DNA of 64,000 bases from [Phialemoniopsis] sp. UDSM-2020 (Eukaryota; Ascomycota; Sordariomycetes; Thyridiales; Thyridiaceae): positions 1,488,001 to 1,552,000 of the forward strand of contig JAEILZ010000006.1 of NCBI GenBank assembly GCA_018873225.1, read 5' to 3'. A program made the translations under genes and the position numbers. The notes under the pieces were generated by a model. It made no database searches and was not told where the DNA came from. It was given only the letters and a program-made list of their open reading frames with translations. Shown here in pieces: positions 1-12,207 of this stretch (positions are counted from its first letter, which is position 1; every line of letters starts with the position of its first letter).

Positions 1-506
1 TCTACTGGACGCCCGCGCTCAACGCCGTCAAGCCCGCCTCCGGCGACGAAGGCCTGCCCTACGGCATCATCTTCGCGAGCTTCATGGCCGCCGTGCTCGC
101 CGCGAGCCTCGCCTTCCAGCTCGTCATGGGCCGGGCGCTCGTGCGCTACAGCATCTTGCTACTGGGCCTTGTGTTGGTCTCGCACCTCGTCTTCTTTGCG
201 CTCGCGCGTCCGGGGGACTTCCTTACGGAGCAGCGCGCGTTCTGGCTTTTCTGCGCGTTCGAGGCGTGCGTCGGCGCGTACTGGCCGTGCATGGGGTACC
301 TCAAGGGCCGGCTCGTGGACGATAGCGTGAGGGGCCAGGTCTATGGGTTCATGAGGATCCCGCTTAACTTGTTTGTCGTCGTGTCGCTGCTGCTCTCGGG
401 AGGCGGAGGGGCGTATGGGACGGTCTTCAAAGTGTGCTCTAACTTACTACTGGGGGCGGCTGGGGCGCTCATGGCGATGATTCTCAACCAGGAAGGTCTG
501 CCTTGA
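1..506 (+). CDS. MFSD5-type molybdate-anion transporter, C-terminal part (5' end outside window)
   Basis: The frame is open from base 3 to the TGA ending at 506, giving about 167 residues of a membrane protein whose start lies left of the window. The visible part has several hydrophobic segments and motifs I associate with the MFSD5 family of the major facilitator superfamily: GIIFASFMA near the left edge, then FEACVGAYWPCMG and RGQVYGFMRIPLN. MFSD5 proteins are reported to import molybdate for the molybdenum cofactor, probably at the plasma membrane. The ATG at 84 is internal, because the reading frame and the homology both continue upstream. No intron is visible in this part. The family call is from recognised motifs only; the substrate is inferred from the family. 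Confidence 0.8.
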   Translation, partial: YWTPALNAVKPASGDEGLPYGIIFASFMAAVLAASLAFQLVMGRALVRYSILLLGLVLVSHLVFFALARPGDFLTEQRAFWLFCAFEACVGAYWPCMGYLKGRLVDDSVRGQVYGFMRIPLNLFVVVSLLLSGGGGAYGTVFKVCSNLLLGAAGALMAMILNQEGLP

Positions 507-1853
507 GGGCGTGTGTAACGTTAGTAGACATAGATACTTTTCACAATACGGCGCTCATTGTTTGCGGCCAAGTCTGTCGACCCCTTGAGATGATGGGCGG
601 TGTTGTTACAGAGCCATGTGGCAAAAGAAGCCACGGTGATCTCGTCTCAGGCATCGTGAAGTGGGCAAATTGGAGAGGGAGTGAACTGCCGTGCAATACG
701 ATGCCCCCGAGTCAAATCTCATTAAAACAAGGCACTTTAACGAGGGAGGCTTGACAAAGTTGGCAACAACTGTGCCTCCTCCCTACATACACGACATGGT
801 TACACAAAGAGACTGACAACCTCTTCAGAACTCGGAACTTGGGGACGGCAACGAGGAGTGCAAACAGGGTGTTTGCACCCACCCTCTTTCAAGTCGGAGA
901 CAACCAACCAGCGATGTTGGAAAAAGAAATGAAATGAAAGGTTGAAAGACTCATCTGGCGAAGCGAGATCACCAGCGCTTGGCCCGTGACCCCCCTCTTG
1001 CTTTGTAGGGGTAATTGAGCCGAGACCTCACATTCGGTAACCGTCACACCCTCTTTGGTCATTGGTCGCCGACACGCTCGTACGACGAACAACCACGCGG
1101 ACCCAAGAAGTCTAGGAATCTTGTGTAACAGCGGGAGGAAATGTCCAAGTCATTCCCCGCTCAAAAACAACGGGAGATTGACCAAGACTTCTGGGGAACG
1201 TGCAATGTGCTTGGCAAACAACACCGACGCCAGAACCGCCAGAGTCACAACTGAAAGACGCGTTGGAACATTCAACGTAGACATTACGGGTCAGAGAGCC
1301 CGCACAGACAAGCAATGCATTCATCCAAGAGCAAACACAACCAACAGCCAACAGTCACATCAACACTTAATTCACGTAGATTACGGGTAAAAGAAACGTG
1401 GCGGTGTGCCTCGAATTTTTGACTTGTCTATTCTTTCCAAATAACTCTTCTAATTCCACACATGACATTACACGCGCTCTGGCTTTCTCTTTCTGGGGAA
1501 ACAAAAACATATTTCTGGCCGCCCCTCTTTGGTAAAACAACCGGGATATTATAAACAATGGTAGTCTTTTCAAAAATATCAACCGACCCAATCACATATA
1601 TCTAATCCAGAAATGCAATCAATGCCACTTGACAAGAAGATGGATGTGAGCCGGTGAGGGGGGAGAGTCGTATCATGAGGTCCATGAAGTTCGTTCGAGG
1701 AAGAAAGTTCGGATGAAGCAAAAAAATGATTTGTGGTTTGTCGATGTGCTCTCCAAACAAGGAGTGCCAGATAGTTTTCCCCTGAAGCCCAGTAGCAAAA
1801 AAAACACGCCGTTCATTCAACTCCTTTCATCCCATCTCTATCAAATATCCCAT
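507..1853. other. Intergenic, convergent 3' flanks
   Basis: This lies between the 3' ends of the transporter and the Crh glycosidase. Short overlapping ORFs occur on both strands but none shows a domain, codon bias or splice structure. I see nothing here except presumed 3' UTRs. Confidence 0.6.
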
Positions 1854-3061
1854 TTACAGGACAATGTAGGTCAGGAAGAGGGCGGCACCGGCAACGATGA
1901 CGTTGGCAGCGGCGCGGGCACCGCTGTTAGGGGTGGTGACGGGGGTGGTGCTAGCAGGGCCGGTGGGAGCGGGCTTGGTGCTGTTGCCGGAGGAGCCAGT
2001 CTCGGTGGGGGTCGACTTGGTGGTGGAGGCACCGCCGGTGGCCGAGGTGGTCATGGTGGTGGCGGTGGATGAGGCCTTGGAGGTGCTGCTGCTGCTGCCG
2101 CTCGAGGTCTTGGTGCTGGAGGAGCTGGAAGAGGAGCTGCTCTCGTCATCGCCGCTGGAGCCGTCCTTGGAGATCTTGATGCTCTCCCACGAGCCGGTGT
2201 GGTCGCCGTAGGAGTAGCTGGTGGCGCCCTTGGAGTAGTCGGTGATGGTGACGCTCTTGTAGAAGGCCTTGAAGGGCTCCGAGCCGAACTCGGTGTAGCC
2301 ACCTGCCCACTCGACGGTGCCCTTGGGGGCGTCCTTGCGGCCAGCAACCCAGGTGCCGAGCTTGATCTGCATGGGGGTCTGGGGGAAGTTGGCGCCGCCC
2401 TTGGCCTCGGAGTAGGTCAGGGTGCGGACGATCTTGTCGTCGATGAGCCAGTCGACCTTGTCCTTGGTCCAGTCGATCGTGTACTTGTGGAAGGTGCTCT
2501 GGGGGTTGGCGACGGGAGAGAATCCACCACGGTCGTAGGTGCTGGTGTCACCCTTGCCGAAGTAGTTGGTCTGGACCTGGGTGGTGTCACCACCGAGCCA
2601 CTCCCAGTCGATCTCGTCGAGGTCGTCGGACTGCAGGACGACCGAGGTGACGACACCCTGGCCGTTGGAGGCCTGGAGGACAACCTCGACCTTGCCGAAG
2701 AAGATGTACTTGGACGAGGAGATGGTGGGGGCATCGGTCTCCTTGCCGCAGGCGAAGACGGCGCCGTTGGAGCCGTCGTAGCTCAGGGTGGTGCCATCGG
2801 CGATCTTGAAGAAGCTGTTCTTGCCCTTGGTGAAGTCGACGGTAACGCTGGAGCCCAGAGCCGGGTCATCAGGGCACTCTGTGCAAGTTGTTAGTCTCTT
2901 TGTTGATATGCCGTGTACTTCGACGCGCATGTAGAAAGACGCGTCGACAGAGGCAAAATAAGGATTCACTTACTCTTCTCGAGGGGGTTGCACTCCGTGA
3001 AGGTCTGAGCAGCAACGAGGCTGGAGGCAGCGAGGGCCAGAGTGGTGAACTTGACGAACAT
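1854..3061 (-). CDS. GPI-anchored Crh-type GH16 chitin-glucan transglycosylase
   Basis: Two exons, 3061-2974 and 2878-1854, flank a 95-nt intron (GTAAGT donor, GCACAG acceptor) and encode 370 residues. The order is a signal peptide (about residues 1-19, MFVKFTTLALAASSLVAAQ), the N-terminal Cys motif CNPLEKKCPDDPALG, the GH16 fold with the catalytic DEIDWEW (nucleophile Glu, assisting Asp, acid/base Glu) near residue 118, then a Ser/Thr-rich stalk with a run of nine serines. It ends in a hydrophobic tail preceded by small residues (NSGARAAANV), as expected of a GPI-attachment signal. Crh enzymes link chitin to beta-1,6/1,3-glucan in the wall. The usual consensus is DEIDIEW, so Trp replaces Ile between the acidic residues. 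The start was chosen because it gives the signal peptide. The family is secure; which Crh paralogue it is, is not. Confidence 0.92.
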
Positions 3062-6000
3062 GGTGATGACGGTCCTCGTGGTAACTTGTCAAAGGGGGTA
3101 AAGAAGAAAGTCTGTTCAGAGGGGCGTGAACAGGTTTTTGTGTGTTGGAATGGGAAGAAGGCGTCAGTTCCCTTCTTTTACAGAGCCGGCGCGAGGAATG
3201 CTGGGTAAATATCTCTCGGGTGGCTTGTCTATTTGTCTTAGTCCGGGAGACTGTCTAGGAAGTGGATATAAACGAGCTGATCGGTAAGAGCGAGCGAACG
3301 TGGAGAAAAGCTGTGTTAACGAGAGACAGAAGCTGCAAAAAGCTGATCGTATTATACGTTGCCTAGGCAAGAAATATGGAGAAGTGATGTGCAAGAGAGA
3401 GTGGGAAGAAGCAACACGAGGGTTGATGGGGAAGGTGAGGATTTTATCAGAACGGGGGGTGAGCAAGAGGGAAGCTCAGGAGATGGAGCAGAGGCTGAGC
3501 TGAGCAGTTCGTTCTGTCATCCGCCGCCAAACCGCCAACCACCCCCTGGCCATCTTTCTTGTCCAGATGCCTCTCTCGGTTGCCAGACAAAGCCAGAGAG
3601 TGGAGACAGGAAGTGTGGGTTTTGGCAGATCGACGAAAGAAACGCACAGTGCCCCTGGGATACATACGAGCAGGAACCAGCGTCAGCCTGTCGAGTCCAG
3701 TTAAGAATAGGGCCAAGGACCAGTCTAGAAGGGGAATGGACCAATCCCAGCTGGCGCCGATGGGGAGAGGAATGCATCTGGATGTGTGGCACTGCACGCA
3801 CTGCTAGTCGGACGGCCTCCCTTTGCTCTCAGGGACAGCGGAGGTTGGGTTGGCAGCAGGCAGCGGCGGCGCGTGAGTGTGTGTACGATTGTCAAAATTG
3901 TCCACCCACCCCTGTCCCGGCCTCGCCCTGGTGGCCCTGGAAACCGAACCAGGATCTATCCCTGCCAAAAATGCACGAATTAGGCTCGGCCCCCCGGCCT
4001 GTAATGGAGGGGACCCCTTTTATGAAGTCACCTCATGACACCAATGGCAGGCAGAATACGAGGGCTTCTGCCCGGCGAATGACACACTCGCTCGTGAGCA
4101 GCCGCCAAGTACTCTCAGCATATTCAGTACGGGCTCGGCGCGGGTCTTCTGTGCCGTACGAAATAATTCTATCCAAAATGCACTGAGAATGGGACCTCAT
4201 TTCGGCGGGGGCAGGCTAATTCAGGCACGCAGGTCTACGGAGTCCTTTTTTTTTCTTTATTGGAACTCCGCGGGGGCCGCAAAATGCCATCATCGCTTTG
4301 TTGACCTCTCGGCGTGCTCGCCGTCTGGTTACAGCATCAGCAGGCGTGCGCGGTGCAACCATCCTGCACTGTGGCTGGCGCATCATCGAAGTTTGTGCAC
4401 CGATGATCACCGATGCTTGGGAAGGACAATCATCAGCACTTGAATTTTTACCGTCTACCTGTTCATGATGGCGATCTCCAGGTTGCGGTGCGGGAAGCTG
4501 GGAGAAGCAACGTGCCGTCTCCCGGCCAGCTCTCCACGCTGAACCCGCACGTAGGACGTTTTTTTCTCGCATTAAGGACGCTGATCATCTGCTAGCAGGC
4601 GCCGGGTTTCCGCGCACTTATGATCAGCTTTAACCTTAACGGAGCATAGGGGTCTTGGAAGCAGCCTCGGCGCAATCTGCCCAAACCGCGCCAAGTCCGC
4701 ACTAATGTGCCGTCAGCGCAGGTACATGTCGCCGCTGTTGCACCACTGTTTCTCAGGCTGCCTGTTATTTCGACCCAGCCGTGTTTGGTAGGGCTCGATC
4801 GCGCGTGCGTGCCTGTGTTGTGTTGCACTTCTCGATCAGTCGGTGCACAGAATCTTGTGTCGATGATGATGCAATGGCGTTCCAAGGCCAATCCTCAGTG
4901 TCTTTGCAAAACCGCATACAAGCAACCAATCCAGTCGTTCAAGATCGAGAAGTGAAATCTTTTTCCTGACTCTCCACTGGTGCCTCGCAGCAAATGCCTT
5001 CATCGCCAACCATTTCGGCGTTTCGCTGCTTGGGACCCAACGGCGCTTTGAAACAGGGGGTTGTCACGCTAATCTGGGCACATCCACTGCCAAAAGACCG
5101 TTATGTCCACTCAACTGCGTACTGGTCCTTGTTCTGTCTAATCCTCCCCGTGATGTCTTCAAGCCGGGGGCTATGCTGACACAGTCTGCTGAGGACCGGT
5201 CATAAAACCGGCTTTACTGTCCATACAATAACCTTAAGTGCTGGGAAGGAATGCGCATGGCCATTGGGTACGCAACGTTCCATTCCCCCAGCAGCGCAAA
5301 TCACAGTGGCCCAGGCCCTGTTTGCCAGCGAAACAGAGTGAAACAGGTTGGCAGACCACTGAATAAGCGTGCATATTCCCTCGTGTTACTCGCTGTGAGA
5401 ATGTAGCAGATGGTATGCTGGCACGGTGGCTGTGCACAATGTGCTCCTTTGTGTTGTTATGCTTATGGCCCCATACAACTCGTGTGCTTGTGCTTGTGCC
5501 TTTCTTGTGCACGGGAGCCAACTCTAAAGACAATTAGCCTGGGCGTAAATTTAGGTACAGGCTCCACTGCCCATGCGCGCCGGACCTTTTCAGTTGGTTG
5601 TCTCGATTGGAGAGTCTTCTCTAGTCCTCGAGGGATCCAACGGCCCCTCCGTCTCTCCACCACGGGGCGCTTTGTTCCATGGCGACCTGCCTGTGGTTAG
5701 GCGCGCGAACACCGACCAAAGATTTTTCTCGTGTAACGCCACCCTACGGTGCTAAAATTATCCCACGCCGGCCCTCTTTCAACCGACCGGCTCACCATAC
5801 GGACCTTTCCACCTCGACGGGCTCGCCGCTGACATTGATGACTGCATTCAAGAATCCTCTCTGCCGGGAGCCCGGCAGTCGAACGCCACTTTGACAATTC
5901 CCATCGTTGGATCCAGATCAAGGGATTTTATCCTAGAGCTGACTCATCCAGACGTGCGTGTAGTTGGGGCTTTCCTCCACTGACAACAGTCCAATACCCC

Positions 6001-6954
6001 GGAGCATCGGGAAGATCCGTTCAAGGGGTTGTCAATTTTGTTCGTGAAGATGGGGCCGCCCCTTTGCGTTTTGCATGCTACTAGGCATCCTTACCACCTG
6101 GTTTGACGGCTGGGAAAAAAACAGAGATGCCATGTCAACAACAGCACGAAAGCGCCGTCGAAAGGCCGTGATGACTTAGCAGTATGGATTTTCCCTGAGC
6201 GGGCCTTGGCCGGCTCTGTCTGGAATGATATTGAGTCAATCACCTCGTCATCAACGCGCGATCCGATCCTTTGCCAGGGAGTTTTACCCTGTTTCAGGAA
6301 TCACCACGCTCCTCGCGAGGACATTGGTGTGGTTGCGACCGAAAATGAGGTACGTAGGTAGGTATCATGAAGTTGTGCTCGATCTAGGCTTGAGTTGTGC
6401 AGGGTTGTGAAATATTGATCTGCAACCTCCTGTTCATCCAACCGACCTGCGTCGACCATAAACTTACTATATGATTTCACAACCGAAGCCACCTAGGTCA
6501 TCGCAACTGCGATCATCCTCTGATCCTCCTGTTCCTCGAAAAAGTGCAGTTCACATTACGGCCTATCCATCTCCTGGATGCAACAATCCTTGTTCCTGAA
6601 ACAAACGGCTTACAAACAGCGTCAATGTTTTCGTTTCATCCTTCAAAAAAGCGACCCGAGATCTCCGGTGTGACTTCCGCAGGCTTTAGGACTTCAGGCG
6701 ATGATCACAATTCAGATCACGACAACCCGATATTATGGCACAAGCACCTCATAGTATCTAGAACTTCTCGCTCGATTATATGCAATTGTGAAAAACGCCT
6801 CCCGGATCATAGGTTGAAGGGTACATTAGGTGATCGGTTTGTAGAACTGCACCATTGACATGCCCTGGGTCGAGGGTGGGTCTATCGTCCCCCGCCCGTT
6901 GTCTCATGTCTCTTCATCATCGTCAAGTTTCGGTCGCCATTGACAAGGCTCTGC
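3062..6954. other. Long intergenic region (3.9 kb)
   Basis: The first ~450 bases are purine-rich on the + strand, i.e. a pyrimidine-rich leader for the Crh gene on the minus strand. The rest has only short ORFs without recognisable motifs. The longest, 3359-4186 (+), has a composition unlike the real genes here. A GTAGGTAGGTA-like tract lies near 6353-6364. Nothing else is supported. Confidence 0.55.
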
Positions 6955-7762
6955 CTACATGACGATGCAGCACGAGTTCGTCTTCTTTGCGCTCTTGTAG
7001 AAAGCTTTGCTTTGCGCGCTGAGGTCGGAGCTCTTGGCGACAAGATCGTCGAGCTTCTCGCCTCGTTGAAGCACCTGTAGAGCTGGTTAGTTGCATTGCT
7101 TCCTGACCATATCAGCGGGTAATTCAACAACATACGCTGTCAATGGTCTTGTGTAGCACAATCTTTGTCTCGTCGAGCTGTTGCTGGATGGCCGTGATGC
7201 TGCTGACCTGCGCCGGATCCTGAGCCGTCTCGAGGTGCTTCTTCAGCGGGGCAAAGGTAACCTCGTTGTCCTTTGTCGCCTTGAGGTCGGCGGGTTTGGG
7301 GTACTGGTTGAGAAACTCATCGACGACTTTGGAGAGAACGGCGTGCGCCGTCAGCGAAGGGTAGTCCTTGCTGATGATGACGCCGGCAATGCCTTCGGAT
7401 CGTGCGTAGCAGTGAAACATGTAGCCTAAGAGTACCCCTCGATCAGCAAGGCTGCTTCTTATTCAATGTTTGTGCGGCCTTTTCAGATGGTGATATCGAC
7501 ATACCCTGCTCCTCTGCGCTCTGCCTCTGTCCTGGCTTTGTCCGCTCCGCGATGGTCTTGCTGACCATGGTCATGAAGTTGGCGTACTCGTTCCTCGTGA
7601 AGCGCGAGAACTCGCTCAGCTCGTGCTCGCCGCAGAGCTGGACGGCGGGCTTCTGCACATTGTCGAAGATCTAGACGAGCGCACGCAACAAGGGGCGCAG
7701 CGTTAGCAATGTCGAGGACTCGAGATATGGTGGCTGCCTACCCCGATGTAGTAGACCTTCAT
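6955..7762 (-). CDS. YKT6: R-SNARE Ykt6 (longin domain, CCxxM lipid anchor)
   Basis: Four exons, 7762-7742, 7670-7505, 7425-7136 and 7074-6955, give 198 residues, close to the 200 of yeast Ykt6. Exon 1 codes only MKVYYIG. The longin domain follows, with [10 protein letters not shown] and [11 protein letters not shown]. The SNARE motif begins about [14 protein letters not shown] and carries the zero-layer Arg in [12 protein letters not shown]. There is no transmembrane segment; the C-terminus is CCIVM, the palmitoylation/farnesylation site typical of Ykt6. The protein acts in Golgi, vacuole, endosome and autophagosome fusion. Introns have GTAGGC, GTATGT and GTATGT donors. It is transcribed divergently from the MFS gene 1.25 kb away. 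I see nothing abnormal. Confidence 0.97.
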
Positions 7763-9016
7763 TGTAGCGGTGGTAGTGTCCGGGGCGGGGCGGGACCGGC
7801 GGGTATCGAATGGAGATGGAAAGAGGGTTCGAGGTCGGTGGTATCGAGTGTCGTCAACTTGCGCAAGGGACTAGGGACGGTGTGTTCCGTTGTGATGCCC
7901 GTGGTAGCGTGGTCAGTGTGTCGCAAGAATGTTTTGTCCAGATCCCCCCCTCCAAGGTGGCGGTCAGATGCATTATCGCTACGTAGGGGCGAGACAGCGC
8001 CAAGCCCGCTTATCGGAAGGGCGGTGTGCTGTGGCATAATCCTTGATAGCGACTCATGCACCAGCCAGCCGGCTCCGAGTAACAGACGCCCTCCAGATCT
8101 TAGGCATTGGGATAGAATAATCCTCTCTAATGCTTATAAACTTGATACTGCTTGGTAGGGGGTAAGGTTTCAGTCGTTTAATCAATGATCTCAATCTAGA
8201 TGGGGAACCGTCAATCATCCTGTTACTTACTAGAAGTGCTTCCCCCAACTGCTCAATTGTTCAGTGCTTCTGGAAAGGCCTAAAAGCCAAGAGTCCAGTC
8301 CCGCAAATCAAGGCGACAAGCTCCTTGCTTGGCCCGGCTGGGCACGCCGTAGTGCCTACGGAGCCCGGAACGGCAGTTGAGCGCTGAGGACGGCTCTGGG
8401 CGCTCTTGAACGGTTTCTCGCAATTTAAGCACGAACTACCTTCAACGTCATCTCCACCCGCAACCAGACCTTTGAACTTTAAACAATGGAACTGAAGCTT
8501 CTCCAGTTTCGGGCCGAGCGTGCACCCCTTTCCAAAAATGTCAACGTTACGGGAAAGGGAAGAAGGCTGGGGTGGCCGGATCTGCCAAAAAGCACATACC
8601 AGTGGGATTTTTTTCTACCATTCTCAGCACATTTACAAAAGCAATTGCAAAAGAACTGTGCCATATTTCGGGCTCGTGGGGTGAGTGGACCTGCGACTGT
8701 ATTAAACTCTCGGAAATACCACCTGTTTCCCGATCACGGTGGCTTCCTAGGCGCGAATCCCCCGCCGGAGAAGGAAGACCTGGGGATTCAATCCAATTAT
8801 TGAGTAATAGCGCAAAGTGATCGTCGCGCCCTTTCAACTTCTGCCGAATGAAGATTTCGCATCCTGAATCCTTCACCACACAACAGGCTACGCGTAAGCT
8901 GCGAATATTGGATTTTGTATATGTACTCGAGTCAGAGTGTGATCGGATCACTCTCGTTACTCTAGGCCCTACAATAAGTGTTCAATTATATGAAAGCTAC
9001 GAAGCATCATATCGCC
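7763..9016. promoter_or_regulatory. Shared upstream region of Ykt6 (-) and the MFS permease (+)
   Basis: 1.25 kb separate the two divergent start codons. Only short ORFs without motifs are present and I cannot point to a specific operator. A stretch near 8690-8790 superficially resembles tRNA arms but does not fold as one by eye. Confidence 0.45.
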
Positions 9017-10884
9017 ATGTCAACCGATCCAGCGCATCCCAATACGTCAACCATGGCAACAGCTGAAGAGGGGGGACCCGCGGCACCTCAAGGATACCAA
9101 CATGTTCATATCGACCCCGTCCTTGAAAAGCGAGTGATCAAGAAGCTGGACAGACGTGTCCCGGTTTTCATGTTCGTGGCTTGTAAGTTGCCAGTCGTCC
9201 TCCAGCCTGTCGACACGTGCTGACCTTGGACTGCAATCAACCACAGTCCTGCTTGCTTTCCTGGATAGATCCAACATCGGCAATGCAGAGACTGCCGGCA
9301 TGAGCAAGGATCTCAATTTCAACGACGCTCAGTATCAGGTAACACCGAAACATACCGGAGGCATTGCGTGCTCACAAGAGGACTAACCATGCGACGGCAG
9401 TGGCTACTTACCATCTTTTACATTCCATATAGTATGTATATGCCTTCTCCTCTTGTACCAATGCGACTCTTGATTGACTGTGTGACAAAGTTCTCTTCGA
9501 GTGGGCTGCTATCTGCTGGAAGATCGTCCCACCACGTAAGCTAAACTACACCATGTCTGAGAAGGACACCGTCGACTGATCTTATATCTAGATATATGGG
9601 CTGCGGTCAATGTCTTTGTCTGGTCCGTTATCCTTCTTTTACCATTCTGGGTCTCCAGCCACATCACGAATACAGTCATTAATACGTGATGCAGGGGCCT
9701 CGCCTCAGTCCTTCAGGCGGCTGCATTCAACTGGGAAGGCCTGATGGTGTGTAGATGGTTCATGGCCATGGCCGAGGCCGCCTTTGCGCCGGGAGCGCCA
9801 TATCTGCTGAGCTTCTTCTACAACCGTCGGGAACTGGGAGTCAGGACTGCCTTCTACGTCTCCGCCGCACCTCTGGCTACTACCTTTGCTGGTATGTTCC
9901 GGAACAAACCTTTTCTTCTCCAAAGGTTATGACATGCTCACGCAATTCACAGGTGCCCTCGCGTACGGCATCACCTCCGGTCACCCATCCATTGCCAACT
10001 GGCGTCTTCTCTTCATTGTCGAAGGTCTGCCGACGATTGTCTTAGCCGGGTTTCTCTATTTCTTCCTACCGGACTCCCCGGACACGGCGCGTTTTTTGAC
10101 AGAAGAGGAGAAACAGGTGGCCAAGGCCCGCTCTATCCAGCAGAGCGGACAGGAGGGCAAGGACCGAGTCGGCAGCATCTCGCTCAAGGAGAGTCTTGCC
10201 GCCTTTAAGAATCCGCAGACCCTCATCCAACCTCTCATGTACTTCAGCTGCAATGTCTCTTATGCCTCACTCCCGGTCTTCCTGCCTGCCATTCTCACCA
10301 CCATGGGCTTCTCCAGCATCAATGCCCAAGGCCTCTCAGCTCCGCCGTACTTCCTGTCCTTCCTGGTCTGCATCGGTTCTACGTGGGTCGCCGACCGCAC
10401 CGGCCAGCGCGGTCTCGTCATCTTTGTGCTCTCCATCATCGCCGGCGTCGGCTACATCCTCCTCGCGACCGTGCACACCGTCGCCGTCCGCTACTTTGGC
10501 GTCTTCCTCGCCGCGGCGGGCGTGTTCCCGTGCATCGCCAACATCCTGCCCTGGGTCCTCAACAACCAAGGCACGGACACCAAGCGCGGCGTCGGCATCG
10601 CCATGCTCAACATCATCGGCCAGTGCGGACCGCTGCTGGGCACGCGGGTCTTCCCGGTCTCGGACAAGCCGTACTACGTCAAGGGCATGGCTATCTGTGC
10701 CGCGTTCATGTTCTTCAACGCCTTCCTGGCCATATCGCTGCGGACTTACTTTGCGTGGAAGAACAAGCAATTCGAGAGAGCCGAGGCGGCCATGGTCGCA
10801 AGCGGGGAGGGCGAGAAGAGCCAGCCTGATGTCACAACGGCTACGGAGATTGAAGGAACATTTGGGTACAGGTATATTTTGTGA
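9017..10884 (+). CDS. MFS transporter, allantoate permease / anion:cation symporter family
   Basis: Seven exons (9017-9182, 9247-9338, 9401-9431, 9491-9535, 9592-9622, 9695-9891, 9953-10884) sum to 497 residues. Typical Dal5-family signatures are present: LEKRVIKKLDRRV before helix 1, then FLDRSNIGNAETAG, a helix-4 region VCRWFMAMAEAAFAPG, NWRLLFIVEGLPT, and PWVLNNQG in the second half. About twelve hydrophobic segments are visible. Family members import allantoate, ureidosuccinate, nicotinate, pantothenate or dipeptides at the plasma membrane; the substrate here cannot be told. The ATG at 9017 sits in a good context (CGCCATG). An in-frame ATG at 9053 is a less likely alternative. Intron 5 uses a GTCCGT donor. 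Transcription converges on the dioxygenase gene, 220 bp from its end. Confidence 0.9.
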
Positions 10885-11104
10885 GGGGAGTACTTTAGCA
10901 AGTGTTCAGTCAGGTTTGGCTTTGCCTGAGCATATTCTTCGAATGCATGCCTCTGAATTGTATACCATTGCGAGTACGGTTGCTGGGACCGAGTGTTATC
11001 AAGGGGAGCTATGCTATGCTCTCATACAGTCAAAAAATACTAGATGAATTGACCAGAGTTTCTCAACAGCCCCATCAAGCCCCCAAGCCATCTACTTCCC
11101 CTTG

Positions 11105-12207
11105 CTATCCCTTCTTTCCCACCCCATACGTCGTCCCGAAACGCTCGAGCATGTGCTCCTCGACCGTCGGCGCCTCTTCGTCGCTGCCGCTCCCGCCGTC
11201 GAGCGGCGCCAGGCGCACGTCGAGGTTGCCGTCGAAGAAGAAGGGCACCGAGTAGCGGTCGCCGCCGGAGCGGTTGATGACGCGGTGCAGCGTGCTCTTG
11301 TAGATGCCGCGCGTCCAGATGGCGAGCATGTCGCCGACGTTGACGACGTAGGCGGCCGGGTCCGGCGGCACGGGGACCCACTGGCCCGTCGAGGGGTTGC
11401 GGACCTCGAGGCCGCCGGAGGTGTCTTGGTAGAGGAGGGTTATGGCGCCTAGGAACGGGGTCAAGGTGGGTTAGTGGTGTATCGCAGGGTTGAGAAAGAG
11501 AAAAGGGGGCAGTTGCATACCAAAGTCGGTGTGAGCCCCGGCACCGAGCTGAAGTTTGTCCTGGGATGTCTGCGGCGGGTAGTGCAGCAGTCTGAGGGTG
11601 CAGACGGGGTCGTTGGCAACGAATTCATCAAAGATGTCGTCTCCGTACGGCAGTCCTTTGGCCAGGATCTCTATTACTTTGAGCGAGAGCTCGAAGATAG
11701 CGCTAAAGTATTTCTCGGTGGGCTCCTTGATCTTGAGATCCGGGATATTGGGCGGGAAGATATTCTCGCCCATGAAATAGGGGTGCCGTTTCGCCCGCTC
11801 GTCGTCTGCTGGGATCGGTTGGCCGATATAGAATCCCTTTTCTGTGATGTCAGATCTGATTATCCCGCATTGAAGGAGTATCCCACCTCTTTTAGGTCCG
11901 GCAGAGCACCTGGTTGTAATGACTGGGCACCAATAACCTCATAACCCCTATTCTTCAGTACCTTGCCGGTAGAGAGAGCCCTCTTTTCTTCGAGTGGTAA
12001 GGAGAATAGGGTCTTGGTAGCACGCATAAGCTGCTCTTGCAGCTCCTTCTTGATTCCATGACCCGTAAGAGAGAAGAAACCAGATGTCGTACATGCTCTT
12101 CTCACTTCCTCGACGACCTGGTTTGCCGCTTTAGAGGTCGGGTCCTCGAGATATGGCCCAATATCGACTGTTGGTATTGGGAAGTCTTCTGTTACTAAGC
12201 CATCCAT
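11105..12207 (-). CDS. 2-oxoglutarate/Fe(II) dioxygenase, isopenicillin-N-synthase-like
   Basis: Three exons (12207-11887, 11836-11521, 11448-11105) code 326 residues. The N-terminal DIOX_N part begins IPTVDIGPYL and includes GFFSLTGHGI and DLKEGFYIGQP. The double-stranded beta-helix carries the iron triad H209-x-D211 (GAHTDFG) and H267 (STLHRVIN), with R277 in DRYSVPFFF for 2-oxoglutarate. All catalytic residues are intact. The first intron is only 50 nt with a weak GTGGGA donor, and was placed because it restores DLKE-GFYIG. The start at 12207 has a strong GCCGCCATGG context; another ATG lies five codons upstream. Such proteins oxidise small molecules in the cytosol; the substrate is unknown. 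The neighbouring permease could be functionally linked, but there is no direct evidence. Confidence 0.9.

Noticed and set aside
2199..2894. 231-codon plus-strand ORF
   Set aside because: Antisense shadow of the Crh glycosidase (Gly/Val/Leu-rich), explained by codon bias of the real gene.
3359..4186. 275-codon ORF on the plus strand in the 3.9-kb gap
   Set aside because: Trp/Arg/Pro/Cys-rich composition, no domain, and a start that is not in a good context.
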